The notes under the pieces were generated by a model. The model searched no databases. It was not told where the DNA came from and saw only the letters and a program-made list of their open reading frames with translations. The position numbers were made by a program, and so were the translations under genes. Source: Linanthus parryae (Eukaryota > Streptophyta > Magnoliopsida > Ericales > Polemoniaceae). From it: a stretch of 64,000 nucleotides of DNA. Positions 10,430 to 21,145 of the stretch are shown here, piece by piece (the first letter of the stretch is position 1; every line of letters starts with the position of its first letter). The stretch is taken from NCBI GenBank assembly GCA_023055425.1, contig JALGPY010000002.1, positions 153,026,845 through 153,090,844 of the forward strand, given 5' to 3'.

Positions 10430-11725
10430 GTGAACAACCAAGGAAATGGAAGGAACAATGGAGTTCAGAACGGGAATAGGAACAACAACGCTCCACCTAA
10501 CGCCAACAACAATGGGGCTGGTACGGCAGGAACTACCACACAGCATGGGAATGTTGCAAGGATTGCTGTCATGAGCAGGACTGAAGCGGAAGCAGCAAAC
10601 GGAGTAGTCACTGGTACATTTCTTGTTCATGATCAACCAGCTTTTACTCTATTTGATTCCGGAGCATCGTATTCGTTTATTTCATCATCGTTTGTGGAAA
10701 AATTGAGTCTCAATAAGCCGTCTAGAATATCCATCCCCGTAGCTACCCCAACCGGTCATGTAACAGTATGTGACGCCATTTTTGAAGGAGTAGAAGTTAA
10801 TATTTCGGCTAGTACTTTACCAGCAAACCTGATACAGTTTGATCTTGGAGGAATAGATGTTATTTTGGGAATGGATTGGCTGGGTAAATATCGAGCAGTC
10901 ATAGACTGTCACGATCAGAAAATCAGGCTTAAAGGTCCGAAAGGAGAAAAAGTTTCTTACCGTGGTATCACGAAGGAACCATGTATCCGACTAGTGTCAG
11001 CCTTGACCATAGTCAACCAAGTGAAGAAGGGGAATAGTGCTTATTTGTGTTATGTTCAAGACATATCTAAGACGGAGAATGTGCTAGAAGAGATACCAAT
11101 AGTTAGAGATTTTCCCGATGTGTTCCCGGACGAAATTCCAGGAATGCCACCTAGAAGGGAGATTGAATTCACTATGGACTTAGCACCTGGAACAGCTCCA
11201 ATTTCAAAGACATCGTACAGAATGGCGCCAGTAGAGTTGAAAGAACTAAAGGATCAGTTGCAAGAGTTACTTCAAAAGGGTTATATAAGGCCGAGTGTTT
11301 CTCCTTGGGGAGCACCGGTGTTGTTTGTGAAGAAGAAAGACGGAAGCTTGAGGTTGTGCATTGACTATAGGGAGTTGAACAACGCAAAAATCAAGAAAAA
11401 ATACCCTTTACCCCGAATTGACGACTTGTTCGATCAGTTGCAAGGGGCGAGTGTTTTCTCAAAGATAGACTTGAGATCAGGGTATCACCAGCTTCGAGTA
11501 GCCGAGAAGGACATACCGAAGACAGCCTTTAGAACGAGGTATGGACACTACGAGTTTACCGTTATGCCTTTTGGTCTAACCAATGCTCCAGCAGTATTAA
11601 TGGATCTAATGAATCGTGTTATGAGGACGTTTCTAGATCGTTTCGTGGTCGTCTTTATTGTTGACATCCTTGTTTATTCAAAAAGCGAGGAAGAACACGA
11701 AGAACATCTCAAGGAAGTGCTATAA
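10430..11725 (+). pseudogene. Chromovirus protease and reverse transcriptase, catalytically dead RT
   Basis: First half of pol. The aspartic protease active site [12 protein letters not shown] is at about 10651-10686, with the later ILGMDWL block at 10863-10883. RT follows at 11220-11720: the [10 protein letters not shown] and [12 protein letters not shown] motifs are normal. The catalytic block reads [10 protein letters not shown] (about 11653-11682), where the family has F-I-D-D: the first of the two metal-binding aspartates is valine. A TAA at 11723-11725 then ends the frame; the reading continues in the same frame downstream. Both changes predict no RT activity from this copy. Confidence 0.88.
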
Positions 11726-11728
11726 ACT

Positions 11729-13315
11729 TTGAGACATGAGAAGTTGTATGCTAAACTCTCGAAGTGTGAGTTTTGGCTAAAACACGTTCCATTTTTGGGT
11801 CACATAATCTCCAAGGAGGGAATATCCGTGGATCCAGGAAAGATTTCAGCAGTGAAGGATTGGCCTACTCCAAAGAATGTGTCCGAAGTAAGAAGTTTTC
11901 TCGGATTAGCAGGATATTACAGGCGTTTCGTGAAAGATTTGTCGAAGATCGCTAGACCGCTTACTACGCTAACCAAGAAGACGGTAAGGTATAAGTGGGG
12001 AGAAGATTGTGAAGAAGCATTCCAGACATTGAAGGAAAAGTTAACGACAGCACCTGTCTTAGCTTTACCCAATGGTTCTGGCGAGTTTGATGTTTACAGT
12101 GATGCATTGAAGAAGGGTTTAGGATGCGTACTTATGCAAGAAAGAAGAGTTATTGCCTATGCTTCAAGACAACTGAAAACTCATGAAGAGAACTATGCTA
12201 CGCATGACTTAGAGCTTGCAGCTATAGTTTTTGCACTGAAGATATGGAGACATCATTTGTATGGATCTGTGTGTAGATTGTATACGGATCATAGCAGTTT
12301 AAAATACATCTTCACGCAGAGAGAGCTAAATAACAGGCAAAGACGTTGGTTAGAAGTCATAAAGTATTATGATTTGCGTATCCAATACCATGAATGGAAG
12401 GCAAACGTAGTAGCTGATGCGTTAAGCCGGAAGTCGAGCCATACTTTGGATACTATGCTAGTTTTGCCAGATCGGCTATGCCGAGAGTTCCGAAAACTTG
12501 GAAATGAAGTAGTGAATCAAGGAGGAGTAAAGAATATCCTTGGTAATATGACAGTTGTGCCCGACATTTTAGAAGAAATAAGGAGTAATCAGCCAGGAGA
12601 TGTGAAGCTAGAAAGGATAAAGAAGAAGATTTCAGAAGGCCAAGCAAAAGATTTCAAGATCCATCAAGATGGAAGTATTCGTTACAAGGGAAGATGGTGT
12701 GTACCACATAAGTGTATGGAAACTAAGGAGAAGTTGATGCGAGAAGCGCACAACACACCCTACTCAGTACATCCAGGAGGTGACAAACTTTATAAGGACA
12801 TGAAGAAGATGTTTTGGTGGCCTAACATGAAGAAAGAAGTGGCAGAATTTGTGGCAAAATGTCTAACTTGTCAAAAGGTGAAGTTTGAACATAAAAGAAT
12901 GGGAGGCTTAGTAAAACCATTAGACGTCCCAATTTGGAAGTGGGATTCTATTTCGATGGATTTCGTGACTGCGTTACCGACATCAAAGAATGGACTGAAT
13001 CAGATTTGGGTCGTAGTCGACAGATTGACCAAGATAGCAAGGTTTATTCCGATGAAAGACACATGGAATATGGAACAAAGAGCTGATGCGTATATGAAGA
13101 ACATTGTGACGTATCATGGAGTACCAAGCTCTATAGTTTCCGACAGAGATCCCAATTTTCTTTCTCACTTCTGGAAAGCACTCCAGGAGGCACTAGGAAC
13201 TCAGCTGAAGTTTAGCACGGCATTTCACCCGGCTACAGATGGACAAACCGAAAGAACAATTCAAACGTTGGAAGATATGCTAAGATCGTGTGTTATGGAT
13301 TTTCAAGGTTCATAG
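11729..13315 (+). pseudogene. Chromovirus RNase H and integrase core
   Basis: In frame with the RT segment across the TAA at 11723. The RT thumb comes first ([12 protein letters not shown]), then RNase H with [13 protein letters not shown] and [11 protein letters not shown]; the usual DASKKG is DALKKG here. The integrase HHCC finger covers about 12720-12880 and is followed by the DDE core: aspartate in SMDFVTALP (about 12955), VSDRDPNF (about 13136) and glutamate in DGQTERTIQ (about 13239). All three acidic residues are present. A TAG at 13313-13315 interrupts the core right after the last acidic residue. Confidence 0.88.
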
Positions 13316-13330
13316 GTTGATAGATTACAT

Positions 13331-14005
13331 TTGATAGAATTCTCCTACAACAACAGTTATCATGCCAGTATTGGGATGGCACCACATGAAGCGTTGTATG
13401 GAAGGAAGTGTAGAACACCATTGTGTTGGAACGACATAAGTGAGACGATAGTAATTGGTCCACAACTTATCGAAGAGATGACAGATCAAGTGAGACTTAT
13501 ACAGCAGCGAATGAAGGCAGCGCAGGATAGACAGAAATCTTACGCGGATCAGAAAAGAAGACCGTTGGAATTTCAAGTTGGAGAAAAAGCATTTCTTAAA
13601 GTATCGCCGACTAAGGGAGTCATGAGGTTCAATCAGAAAGGGAAGTTGAGCCCGAAATTCATTGGACCATATAATGTTATAGAAAAGATTGGAGAAGTGG
13701 CTTATCGATTGGATTTACCATCGAATTTGGGTCGTGTTCACAATGTATTTCACGTATCGCAGCTGAAGAAGTATATGCCTGATGCATCTCATGTGTTAGA
13801 TCCCGAACCAGTAGAACTGGACCCGCCTTTGAGTTATGAAGAACATCATGTCAAGATTTTAGACACCAAGACAAGGAACACCCGTAACAAGAGTGTCAAG
13901 ATTGTAAAAGTCTTATGGACAAACCACCTCACTGAAGAGGCAACTTGGGAAGCGGAGGATGATATGAGGAAGAAGTACCCTCACCTGTTTGAAGAGGTAC
14001 CTTGA
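13331..14005 (+). pseudogene. Chromovirus integrase C-terminus and chromodomain
   Basis: Continuation of pol after the stop at 13313, in the same frame. It begins with the SYHASIGMAPHEALYGRKCR block that ends the integrase core, then the GPY/F-type region (FIGPYNVIEKIGEVAYRLDL, about 13660-13720). The last 55 codons (13840-13998) form a chromodomain: VKILDTKTRN, VKVLWTNHLTEEATWE and a YPHLF end. In chromoviruses this domain binds marked histone H3 and steers integration. It ends at the TGA at 14003-14005. Confidence 0.85.
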
Positions 14006-14248
14006 GTTACGAGGACGTCACTCCTCTAAGGGGGAGAGGATGTAACCCTTCGATTTTTAATACAGTACTACTTATAGTATATTGCATATCATTCATGACC
14101 TTAGGTTGCATTTAGTAGTTGTACCATTGAGGGGAGGTGTATACCTTTGTGTGGTTAAATTTTTGTTTAAACTTCAAGGATGATTTCTTTTAGGAGGGAG
14201 GTTTTTGTTTAAACTTCGAGGACGAAGTTCTCTTTAAGGAGGGAAGGA
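14006..14248 (+). other. Chromovirus 3' untranslated region with repeated purine tracts
   Basis: Contains three purine-rich tracts: CTAAGGGGGAGAGGA (about 14024-14038), TTTTAGGAGGGAGG (about 14188-14201) and TTTAAGGAGGGAAGGA (14233-14248). The last abuts the 3' LTR and is the expected plus-strand primer. The earlier ones look like duplicated copies: the stretch with TTTAAACTTC(G/A)AGGA before each is itself duplicated. Confidence 0.7.
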
Positions 14249-16133
14249 TGAAATACCCCGTTTTGTGACTACGGGTATTTTGTGATATTATTATAAGTGT
14301 TGGGAAGTTAATGTAATTATAGAAAGTTGATTATAATTCTTTGAGAGTTTGGGGGGAACTTTGTGACTTTAATCAAAGGTTTTAGTGTCTTTTACTTGAG
14401 TTTGGGGGAGGTGTTTGTCTTTTGGCAAAACTAAGGGGAAATAAGTGTCTTTTGAACTAAATTTTCTTCCTACATAAAAGTTTCCTAATCCAAGAGGGTT
14501 TCTTACTTATGAAGTTGATTTTATTTTCAACTCTCATAAAACCCTCACTCTCCCTATTTTTTCTAATCTCTCTCTCACGTCCCTCACTCTCTACCCGTCC
14601 CTCTCTCACTCTCTCTCGTCCCTCTACCCGACGGCAGCCCCACCGCCGCCGCCGTCCCTCTCTTTTGCGTGGAGGTAATTCTCTCTCTCTATTTTTCTCT
14701 TTTCTTTCTTTCTCTTTTCCTTTCTCTCTTTCTTTCTCTCTATCTCCGTACGCCTCCATGGGCGGCGGGTTTGAGCGGGTTTGAGTGTTTCGTTTCTTCT
14801 TCTCTTTTCTTTTGTTGATCTCTTGATCTTGTGATCACTTGTTCATGATTCATGTATGTTTCATGTAATCTTTAAATTTCAGTTTGTTATTGTTAGGATC
14901 ATTTTTCATGGATTCGTAGGATTGATAATCAAGTTTTAGGGTTTATCATGTTCTTGGGTGTTGGGAAGAAACCCTAGTTTGAAAGAGAAGTTTGATTGAA
15001 TGATTTGGGAGTTTGAATGATCATATTAGGTGGATAAAAATCTGATTTGAATGTGGGAATCATGTTATATTAGGTTTCGTATGATTATAGGATGAACTAG
15101 ATGCTTGGGGAAAAGTTTTCATGAAGATTGACAATTCCCGTCTTGATATTTTGAATGAAGTTGGAAACTTGAAACTAGTGTAACTTTTGATTCCGGAATC
15201 GAAATTAAGATCCGTTTGAGGCTAAACTTATTATTTCGGACGTTTTGAATCCAATGTAACTGTTTTTAGACCATGATCTGTTTGGGAAACTGGAGTAATA
15301 GATTTGGTGGAATTATGATAGATTATGTATGCTTTAGGTTAGGGGATTTTGAAGCAAAGTTTTGGGCTTATTTTGGAGCATGAACTAATGAGATGTTGGG
15401 GAAGTGTTAGAACCCTAAACCATGGACTATCATATGCATGTAATTAGTATAGAAAGTATATTGCTAGAATATTGGTTTGATTAGCATATTGTTATGTGTA
15501 GGTAACGAGTTCGTCGACGACGAGTACGTAGAGTACGTTGATTGATTGCTATAGTTGGAATTTGCTTTGAGGTAAGTAAATGTGCCAAGCCTAGTGTGCT
15601 TATCTCTTTCGTGTCAAACGAATATTTGATTTGTTACGTCTCAAAATGTGTTTACATGAAACATGACTTGGAATATGTGATTTCTACTTGTTAAATGTTT
15701 TGGTGAAAACATCACCATGATAATGAATGAACTATAACGTAAAGTGGAAGATGTTGTGCGGGGACTCTATTATTCTCTTTGGGCGGTGTTGGCTGCGGTC
15801 CCGTCTCTTTTTGATCCGGTTGCAAGTCCCCGGATAGCGGCATGTACTCACTCCTCTGGCCGGCGTAGTCTTAGGGGGGTGTCGACACTTAAGGTCATGG
15901 AAGTTGTGGTTTATTTGGTTTTCCCCCGTCACAACAAAGTAATAATGAATTTGTTTGGTTTTGTTAACGGAATGAAGTTAACTCTGGATTTGGATTTTTC
16001 CTAATGATTATGGAAATTGGTTTGGAAGTATATTATGGAATCGGGAACTCTTATGTTTTAATACAAGAGTCAATTATATTACCGCTGTGTTTGCGAAAAA
16101 CTCTTACTTACAAATGAGTCATTGTTTTATAAC
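14249..16133 (+). repeat. Chromovirus 3' LTR, left piece
   Basis: Starts TGAAATACCCCG after the purine tract and follows the 5' LTR base for base until ATAAC at 16129-16133, where the Tat element begins. The matching 5' LTR position is about 6950. The CT-rich region at 14535-14760 gives spurious ORFs on both strands. Confidence 0.9.
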
Positions 16134-16760
16134 TGTGCACAAGAGATTCCGGCGGGGAGACCTTCGTGTACACCGTATGTAGAGGATCGAGGATCGCACA
16201 GGAAGAGTGGGGTTGTGTGTAGGGAGAGAGTAAGTCAGTAGTAATGTCTGAGAGAGAGACAGAGGTTTGGCAGAGCTTCCGCGTATGGCAAGTGTGTTCT
16301 CCTTTGTATGGAAAGGTTAACGTCCTATATATAGCAGAGAACGTGACCGTTGTAGTGTGGTTAATGCGCCCATTGTTGGCGGCTTAATTAGCTTAACCAT
16401 AACGGCACGTTCGTCCGAGTATATAGGGACCGTTACAGCACGTTGTGCGCGAATACCGGAACCGTTACGAGGTTGACCGGGTTTGACCGGATTGACCGGG
16501 TTTATGGAGCTCGTGCCATAAATCTCTCAAAGCAGTTACTAAAGGTTGCGTGCGGGCTTGGCTCGCACGCGACAGGGCTTACTCTAGCCTCCAAACCACT
16601 AAGTCCCTACAAGTCCCGTGCAGTGGTATGCGAGGGCTCTGTCTCGCAGCCCCCACATGGATCAGCTCGGCTGGTGATCCAGTGTGTGTGGAGCACAATA
16701 TGGTGTGCTGGATGGTTGCCACGTGGCCAAGATCTGTCAGCTCAGAAAGCACTATCTACA
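16134..16760 (-). repeat. Tat 3' LTR (627 bp)
   Basis: Same length and ends as the copy at 43565-44191. On its inner side the plus-strand text TTAGCCCCCTTTTT (16761-16774) is the purine tract AAAAAGGGGGCTAA of the minus strand, directly abutting the LTR as required. Confidence 0.92.
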
Positions 16761-17022
16761 TTAGCCCCCTTTTTGCGCGTGAAGACTCATAGCTGTATAG
16801 ACTTCCATGCGCGGAAACCAACATACGCGTTGCCGCCACGCACCAATTCAAATACGGGTAAGTTCAGCCCCCGTGCGTGCCATTATGACCTAAAACCCCT
16901 AGAGTCGTGTCGTCTGGCTTCTAGGGTTTTAGGCGTGACGTCAGCTTGTCCTGTGATTGCGCGATTCGACGGTGACGGTTGCGATTCGACTACTGAAAGG
17001 ACGCAACCCTTCATTGTTTTTG

Positions 17023-17030
17023 GATAAATA
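17023..17030 (+). promoter_or_regulatory. Candidate TATA box of the Tat antisense gene
   Basis: GATAAATA about 390 bases before the start codon of the antisense gene and 260 bases inside the LTR boundary. The ATG at 17419 directly follows a splice-acceptor-like TTCCGCAG, so a leader intron is likely. No experiment supports the start site. Confidence 0.45.
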
Positions 17031-17418
17031 CTTTGTATCCTCCATTGTTGCAAAGCATCACTTCTTTCTCTTAAAGTGAATGGTACCCGGAGATCTTCGA
17101 GAGCAGATTCAAATAATCAATCACCAGTTCAGAACTGCAAATCGTGTTCTTCAGTTGTGCATATCCAAGCAGGCTTCAAGAAAACAAGGTTGGCCTTGTT
17201 CAATTTTGATTTAAGATACCAATGTTTGCCTTGAACTGCGTTGAATCTGTAAGCCCAGAACATATAATCCGTTGAAACTTGCGAAGAAGCTTTGATCTTT
17301 GAACCCACTTTTGCTTTAATCCTTCAATAATAAGGGCTTCGGATGTGAGATCTTGAAATCACTGATAATGCAATCCTTAATTTCTTTCTCCCCCCTTTTT
17401 TCTTGCTCTTCCGCAGGA

Positions 17419-19239
17419 ATGGCCAAGACAAAAGGAATCAAACCCAACAAGGAGGACGAAGAGATCCCCGATCTTCCGCAGGCCTTGTGGCGAAAAGCCC
17501 CCTATTTAGGTGGCCAAGATTTCTACCATGCGAGAGTTAAGGCGAAGAGGATGCCTGATCCTGTCCCGGTTGAGGGATTGCTAACACTGACTCGCCCGGT
17601 TAACTCGGCCTTGCTCGAGTTAATTGGCTTCGAGGATGTGGTTCGATTGGGGATCGAAAACGGGTACTTCCCCTACACTGCGATTTCTACCCAGGCTTTC
17701 GTCCAGAAATTGGACTATATGGATGAGTGGATTGACCACGTGTTGGACAATCATGCTGCGACTCTCGATGAAGCCGGTATATACTTCGCTGTTCGCGCTA
17801 TGAAGGGTGCTGCCGTGAAGCTTTCCTCTGTGCTTGGTTGTCGAGGTACTTGATCGACGGTCACCCACATGATGGGGTCTTTTACCATGTTTTACCACTT
17901 GCTGTGAGGCTCGCCCTTGGCCAGAGAGTCGCACTCGGGCCCTTGGTCTTGGGCACGTTGTATTACAGGCTTGATCAGCTGGTTTTGGCCATGAAAGAGT
18001 CGCGTGGCCGCCTTGATGTACTGACTTTTGTCAATATCTCCTTTTTGACAATGTGGGTCTTCGAGCGGTGGTCATCCTATGCCCCAACTGCTCTCAAACC
18101 CGACAAGTGGTGTCCCCCAGGCGAGACGGAGGAGCGCAACAGCGGCAGAGCTGCGAGGTGGTTCGGAGCGAATAACACCAAGTGCGTTTGGAGCTTGATA
18201 TGCGACAAACGGAAAGAGTTTACTGCCAGGCCCTATGCCACACGTGTTGAGAACGTGCGATGGTTTCCAAAGCTGTACCCCTCTAAGGGCGTTGTCTTCT
18301 CAGAAGAACTCCTCTTCGAAGAGGGACCGCATTTCCATGAACGCTATCGCGAGTTCTTTTGATGGTGTCTACGAGGTTCTCTTCCTGCCCTAGCAGAGCA
18401 TATTCGTGAGCTCGCGCCAAGGTACGAGAGGATTACCGTGGATGTTGACCCCACTCGAGTTTCTCCCCAGTTTGGCTTTGATGCAGCGGCACCATCAATC
18501 TGGCCCCAGTCCATTATCAGAGGTTGCTATAAGCGCTTGCTGACAAAGGAGTGCAAGACAGTATTCATGAACAATCTTCCCTTTGAGCAGCCTGCAGGGA
18601 CCCGCGAGGGTGGTTGTTCTCAGAACTGGCTCGCATACTGGATCGCCCAGCAAACGAGGATTGAGACGCAGTCGGCCGCACAGCCAAGCAGAGCCCCCTT
18701 GATCAAGAGAAATTCTTTTCCATTTCGCCCCAATTGCAGTCTGAGCGAGTATGAATATGGTTGCTACTCACTGTTGGATCGTGAGAACCATTTGTGCCCT
18801 GACATCATTCTGAAGGAGAAGGTCGCCGCAGTTAATAAGGGCGACACGCATGTCGTCAGATACAGCAAAGCATTTGCTGAGGTAAACAATTTCTTCGCGT
18901 GCGTTAAGCTTCTTGATTTCCTTATGCTGACGCCTTTATTCTGTACTGTTTGCTGTAGTGTCATGTGCGGCGATTCGCATCTGGTGATCGCTCCAAGTCA
19001 TTGATTAACACCATTGTTGCAACCCGAAGACAAAAGCAGTCGTTTCGGCTAGCATGGAGGATGGACCCTGAGGTCGAGACCAAGATTCGCGCAGTCATGA
19101 ATGCTTTTGCTGACTCGCTGATAGACAATGCTCCGGCCTCGTCTCCTCCCGGAGATGATCCGTCCCTTCCAGCGACTGCGGCGCCGAGAGTGAAAAGACC
19201 TAGGCAAAAGGGAATTACAATTTCTTCCCCTTGAAGTGC
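17419..19239 (+). pseudogene. Tat antisense gene, 5' part (plant-mobile-domain-like protein)
   Basis: Transcribed opposite to the element. ATG at 17419, then about 140 codons beginning MAKTKGIKPNKEDEE. One frameshift near 17815 moves reading to the frame of 17838-18362 (HPHDGVFYHVLPLAVRLALG, LDVLTFVNISFLTMWVFERW). A TGA at 18361 sits in the continuing frame. The domain resembles the plant mobile domain found in antisense ORFs of Tat elements; this is by eye. An intron 18882-18958 has good GT..AG borders and keeps the frame (phase 0). The next exon runs to a TGA at 19232-19234, five bases before the Athila insertion point. It continues at 32400. Confidence 0.65.
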
Positions 19240-20999
19240 TGACAGCTTGAAAATGTATTAGTCTGGGACATCTTTTTACCATTGGTTTTAACCCTGTGAG
19301 AGTTGAGTTTGGCCATTTTCAGCTTATTTTCCACCTGATACGAGGCAGAGATTTATAGATCATGATTGCAAAATTTGAGTAATTTTATGCATACTTTTGT
19401 TTGTTGGATATGATCGCGGGTGCGTGTTATGATGTGCAGGTAACAGGTGCCGAAAAATGCATGAGATTAACTTGGATGGGAGGCAGCGTGTCAGGAAAGC
19501 TGAGCAGAAAAAGAGAAAAAATGCTAAGTGGTGCGTTCAAACGCAGACCCTGCGTTCAGACGCACAAGATGGGAGCAGCAGGAAAATGGCAGAAAATTGG
19601 CTAAGTCCTGCGTTCAGACGCAGGCAGTCTGCGTTCAAACGCAGGGTTCAGAAGCCGGAGTGCTGAAAAGTTAAGGGGTGCGTTCAAACGCACTTCTTGC
19701 GTTCAAACGCAGGACTCAACACTCAAGAGAAGAAAAAGGCCAAGGGGTGCGTTCAAACGCAGGCGAGCTGCGTTCAAACGCACGTGTCCAGAAGACAGAA
19801 GCCAGAAGAAGAAAAATGGTTAAGGCCTGCGTTCAAACGCAGAAGGTGTGCGTTCAGACGCACTGCGTTTGAACGCAGGAGGTGTGCGTTCGAACGCACA
19901 GAAGGTTTCCAGAAGCTTCCAGGACGGGTCTTTTCGAGGGTAAAACAGGAATTTCGTGCATCAGTTTTGGAGACTGTGGCAGTATAAAAGGAGGTATCCC
20001 AGCACTGAATTAGGGTTACGCATACACACTCACACATCTATCATCATCATCAGCAGCCAATTTCACAGCAGCCAGGAGTTGGAGCAGAACAGGATTGGAG
20101 CAGTGTTCCAGTATTTTCAGAAAATAACTAGTTTGATCTTTTCTCTCTTTATGAAATGTTGTTTTTCAATAATGCAAGCTAGCTAGACCTTTTGCCTAGG
20201 TTCTTGGTGAACCTAGGGTTTATGAATTCAGCAGACTTGGTTGTTTGGTTTTTTAGATGCATGGCTAGCTAAGCCTTAATACAGGATGGATTGTTTATTA
20301 TTATGTCTTTGATTTTATTTACATACATGAATGGCTTGATCACCCAGGAGTGTTACAGACAGGATCTGGTGCGCGAGAGTGACCAGTGAAATTTAGGAAG
20401 AAAAGACAGGATTTAGTACTCTGCCTTGATGGACCGAGAGGAGAAGAGAATCAGGGGACTAGCCCAGAAGCATTAGACCAACTGCTAGACGTTTAGGGGG
20501 AGACCGAGAGGAGAACCTGTAACCCTAGCAGACTTAGAACGAACCTGCAGATTTAGGTGGACCGAGAGGACCCGAAAATCTGCAGTCGAGTGATAGGTGC
20601 ATGAGACCGAGAGGAGATTGTACTGTTGGTATGCTGGCATAAACAAAAACCACTGTGTGTTTCTGAAATCAAATATACTATGAAATCTGGAGAATAACCC
20701 TAGGGGATCCTGGAACCTAGATTTTTAGAATTATCGACTTTTACAACTACAACAATTTCTGCGAAATATTCAACAGAAAAATAAAATAAGCTTTTATAAA
20801 TACTGTTTTATTTACTGCAATTTAGTGAGTAGAGTTAAATCCCAAACCTTCCTCCTTTTTAAAAACTTTGTGTCTAATTCTAATTCTAATTAGCAACAAC
20901 TTAAACTGTTCTCGAGGGTTCGACAACCAGAGTCACAATTACATACTCTATATTACTTGATCGTACACTTGCGAAAAAGCAGATAGGTTTACGCTGTCA
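19240..20999 (+). repeat. Athila 5' LTR (1760 bp)
   Basis: Begins TGACAGCTTG, ends TACGCTGTCA. Inside: six doublets of the TGCGTTCAAACGCA dyad at 19532-19897; a TATA-like GTATAAAAGG at about 19980-19990; and four copies of GACCGAGAGGA(G/C) at about 20430-20615. ORFs on either strand over the dyads are artefacts of the repeat. Confidence 0.93.
19532..19897 (+). repeat. Dyad doublets in Athila 5' LTR
   Basis: Twelve copies of TGCGTTCAAACGCA or close variants (GTTCAGACGC, GTTCGAACGC, and one inverted GCGTTTGAACGC), in six pairs. Within a pair the starts are about 18-21 bp apart; between pairs 50-80 bp. They lie directly upstream of the TATA-like box near 19985. Confidence 0.9.
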
Positions 21000-21005
21000 A
21001 GTTTT

Positions 21006-21023
21006 TGGCGCCGTTGCCGGGGA
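21006..21023 (+). other. Athila primer binding site (tRNA-Asp)
   Basis: TGGCGCCGTTGCCGGGGA, six bases after the LTR end. It is complementary to the 3' end of plant tRNA-Asp, the usual Athila primer. Confidence 0.9.
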
Positions 21024-21145
21024 GCGGTTACAGTTTTTGTTAAAGAGACATTAGAATAAGTCTCAGAGTTTTTTTCTTTTATTTTTACAGTTACTTTCTT
21101 TCGACTTACTGCTCTTGAAATCTGATTTTCAGGCTATTCTAGTTT

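Noticed and set aside
14457..14784. ORFs of 91-100 codons on both strands in a CT-rich stretch
   Set aside because: Simple-sequence CT/GA composition of the chromovirus LTR keeps both strands open.
16443..17027. 194-codon ORF over the Tat LTR
   Set aside because: Most of it is LTR sequence repeated at 43874-44251, where it is truncated differently. No domain and no conservation beyond the LTR.
19697..19987. ORFs rich in CVQTQ / FKRR over the Athila doublets
   Set aside because: All frames over the TGCGTTCAAACGCA repeats are open; the peptide is the repeat itself.
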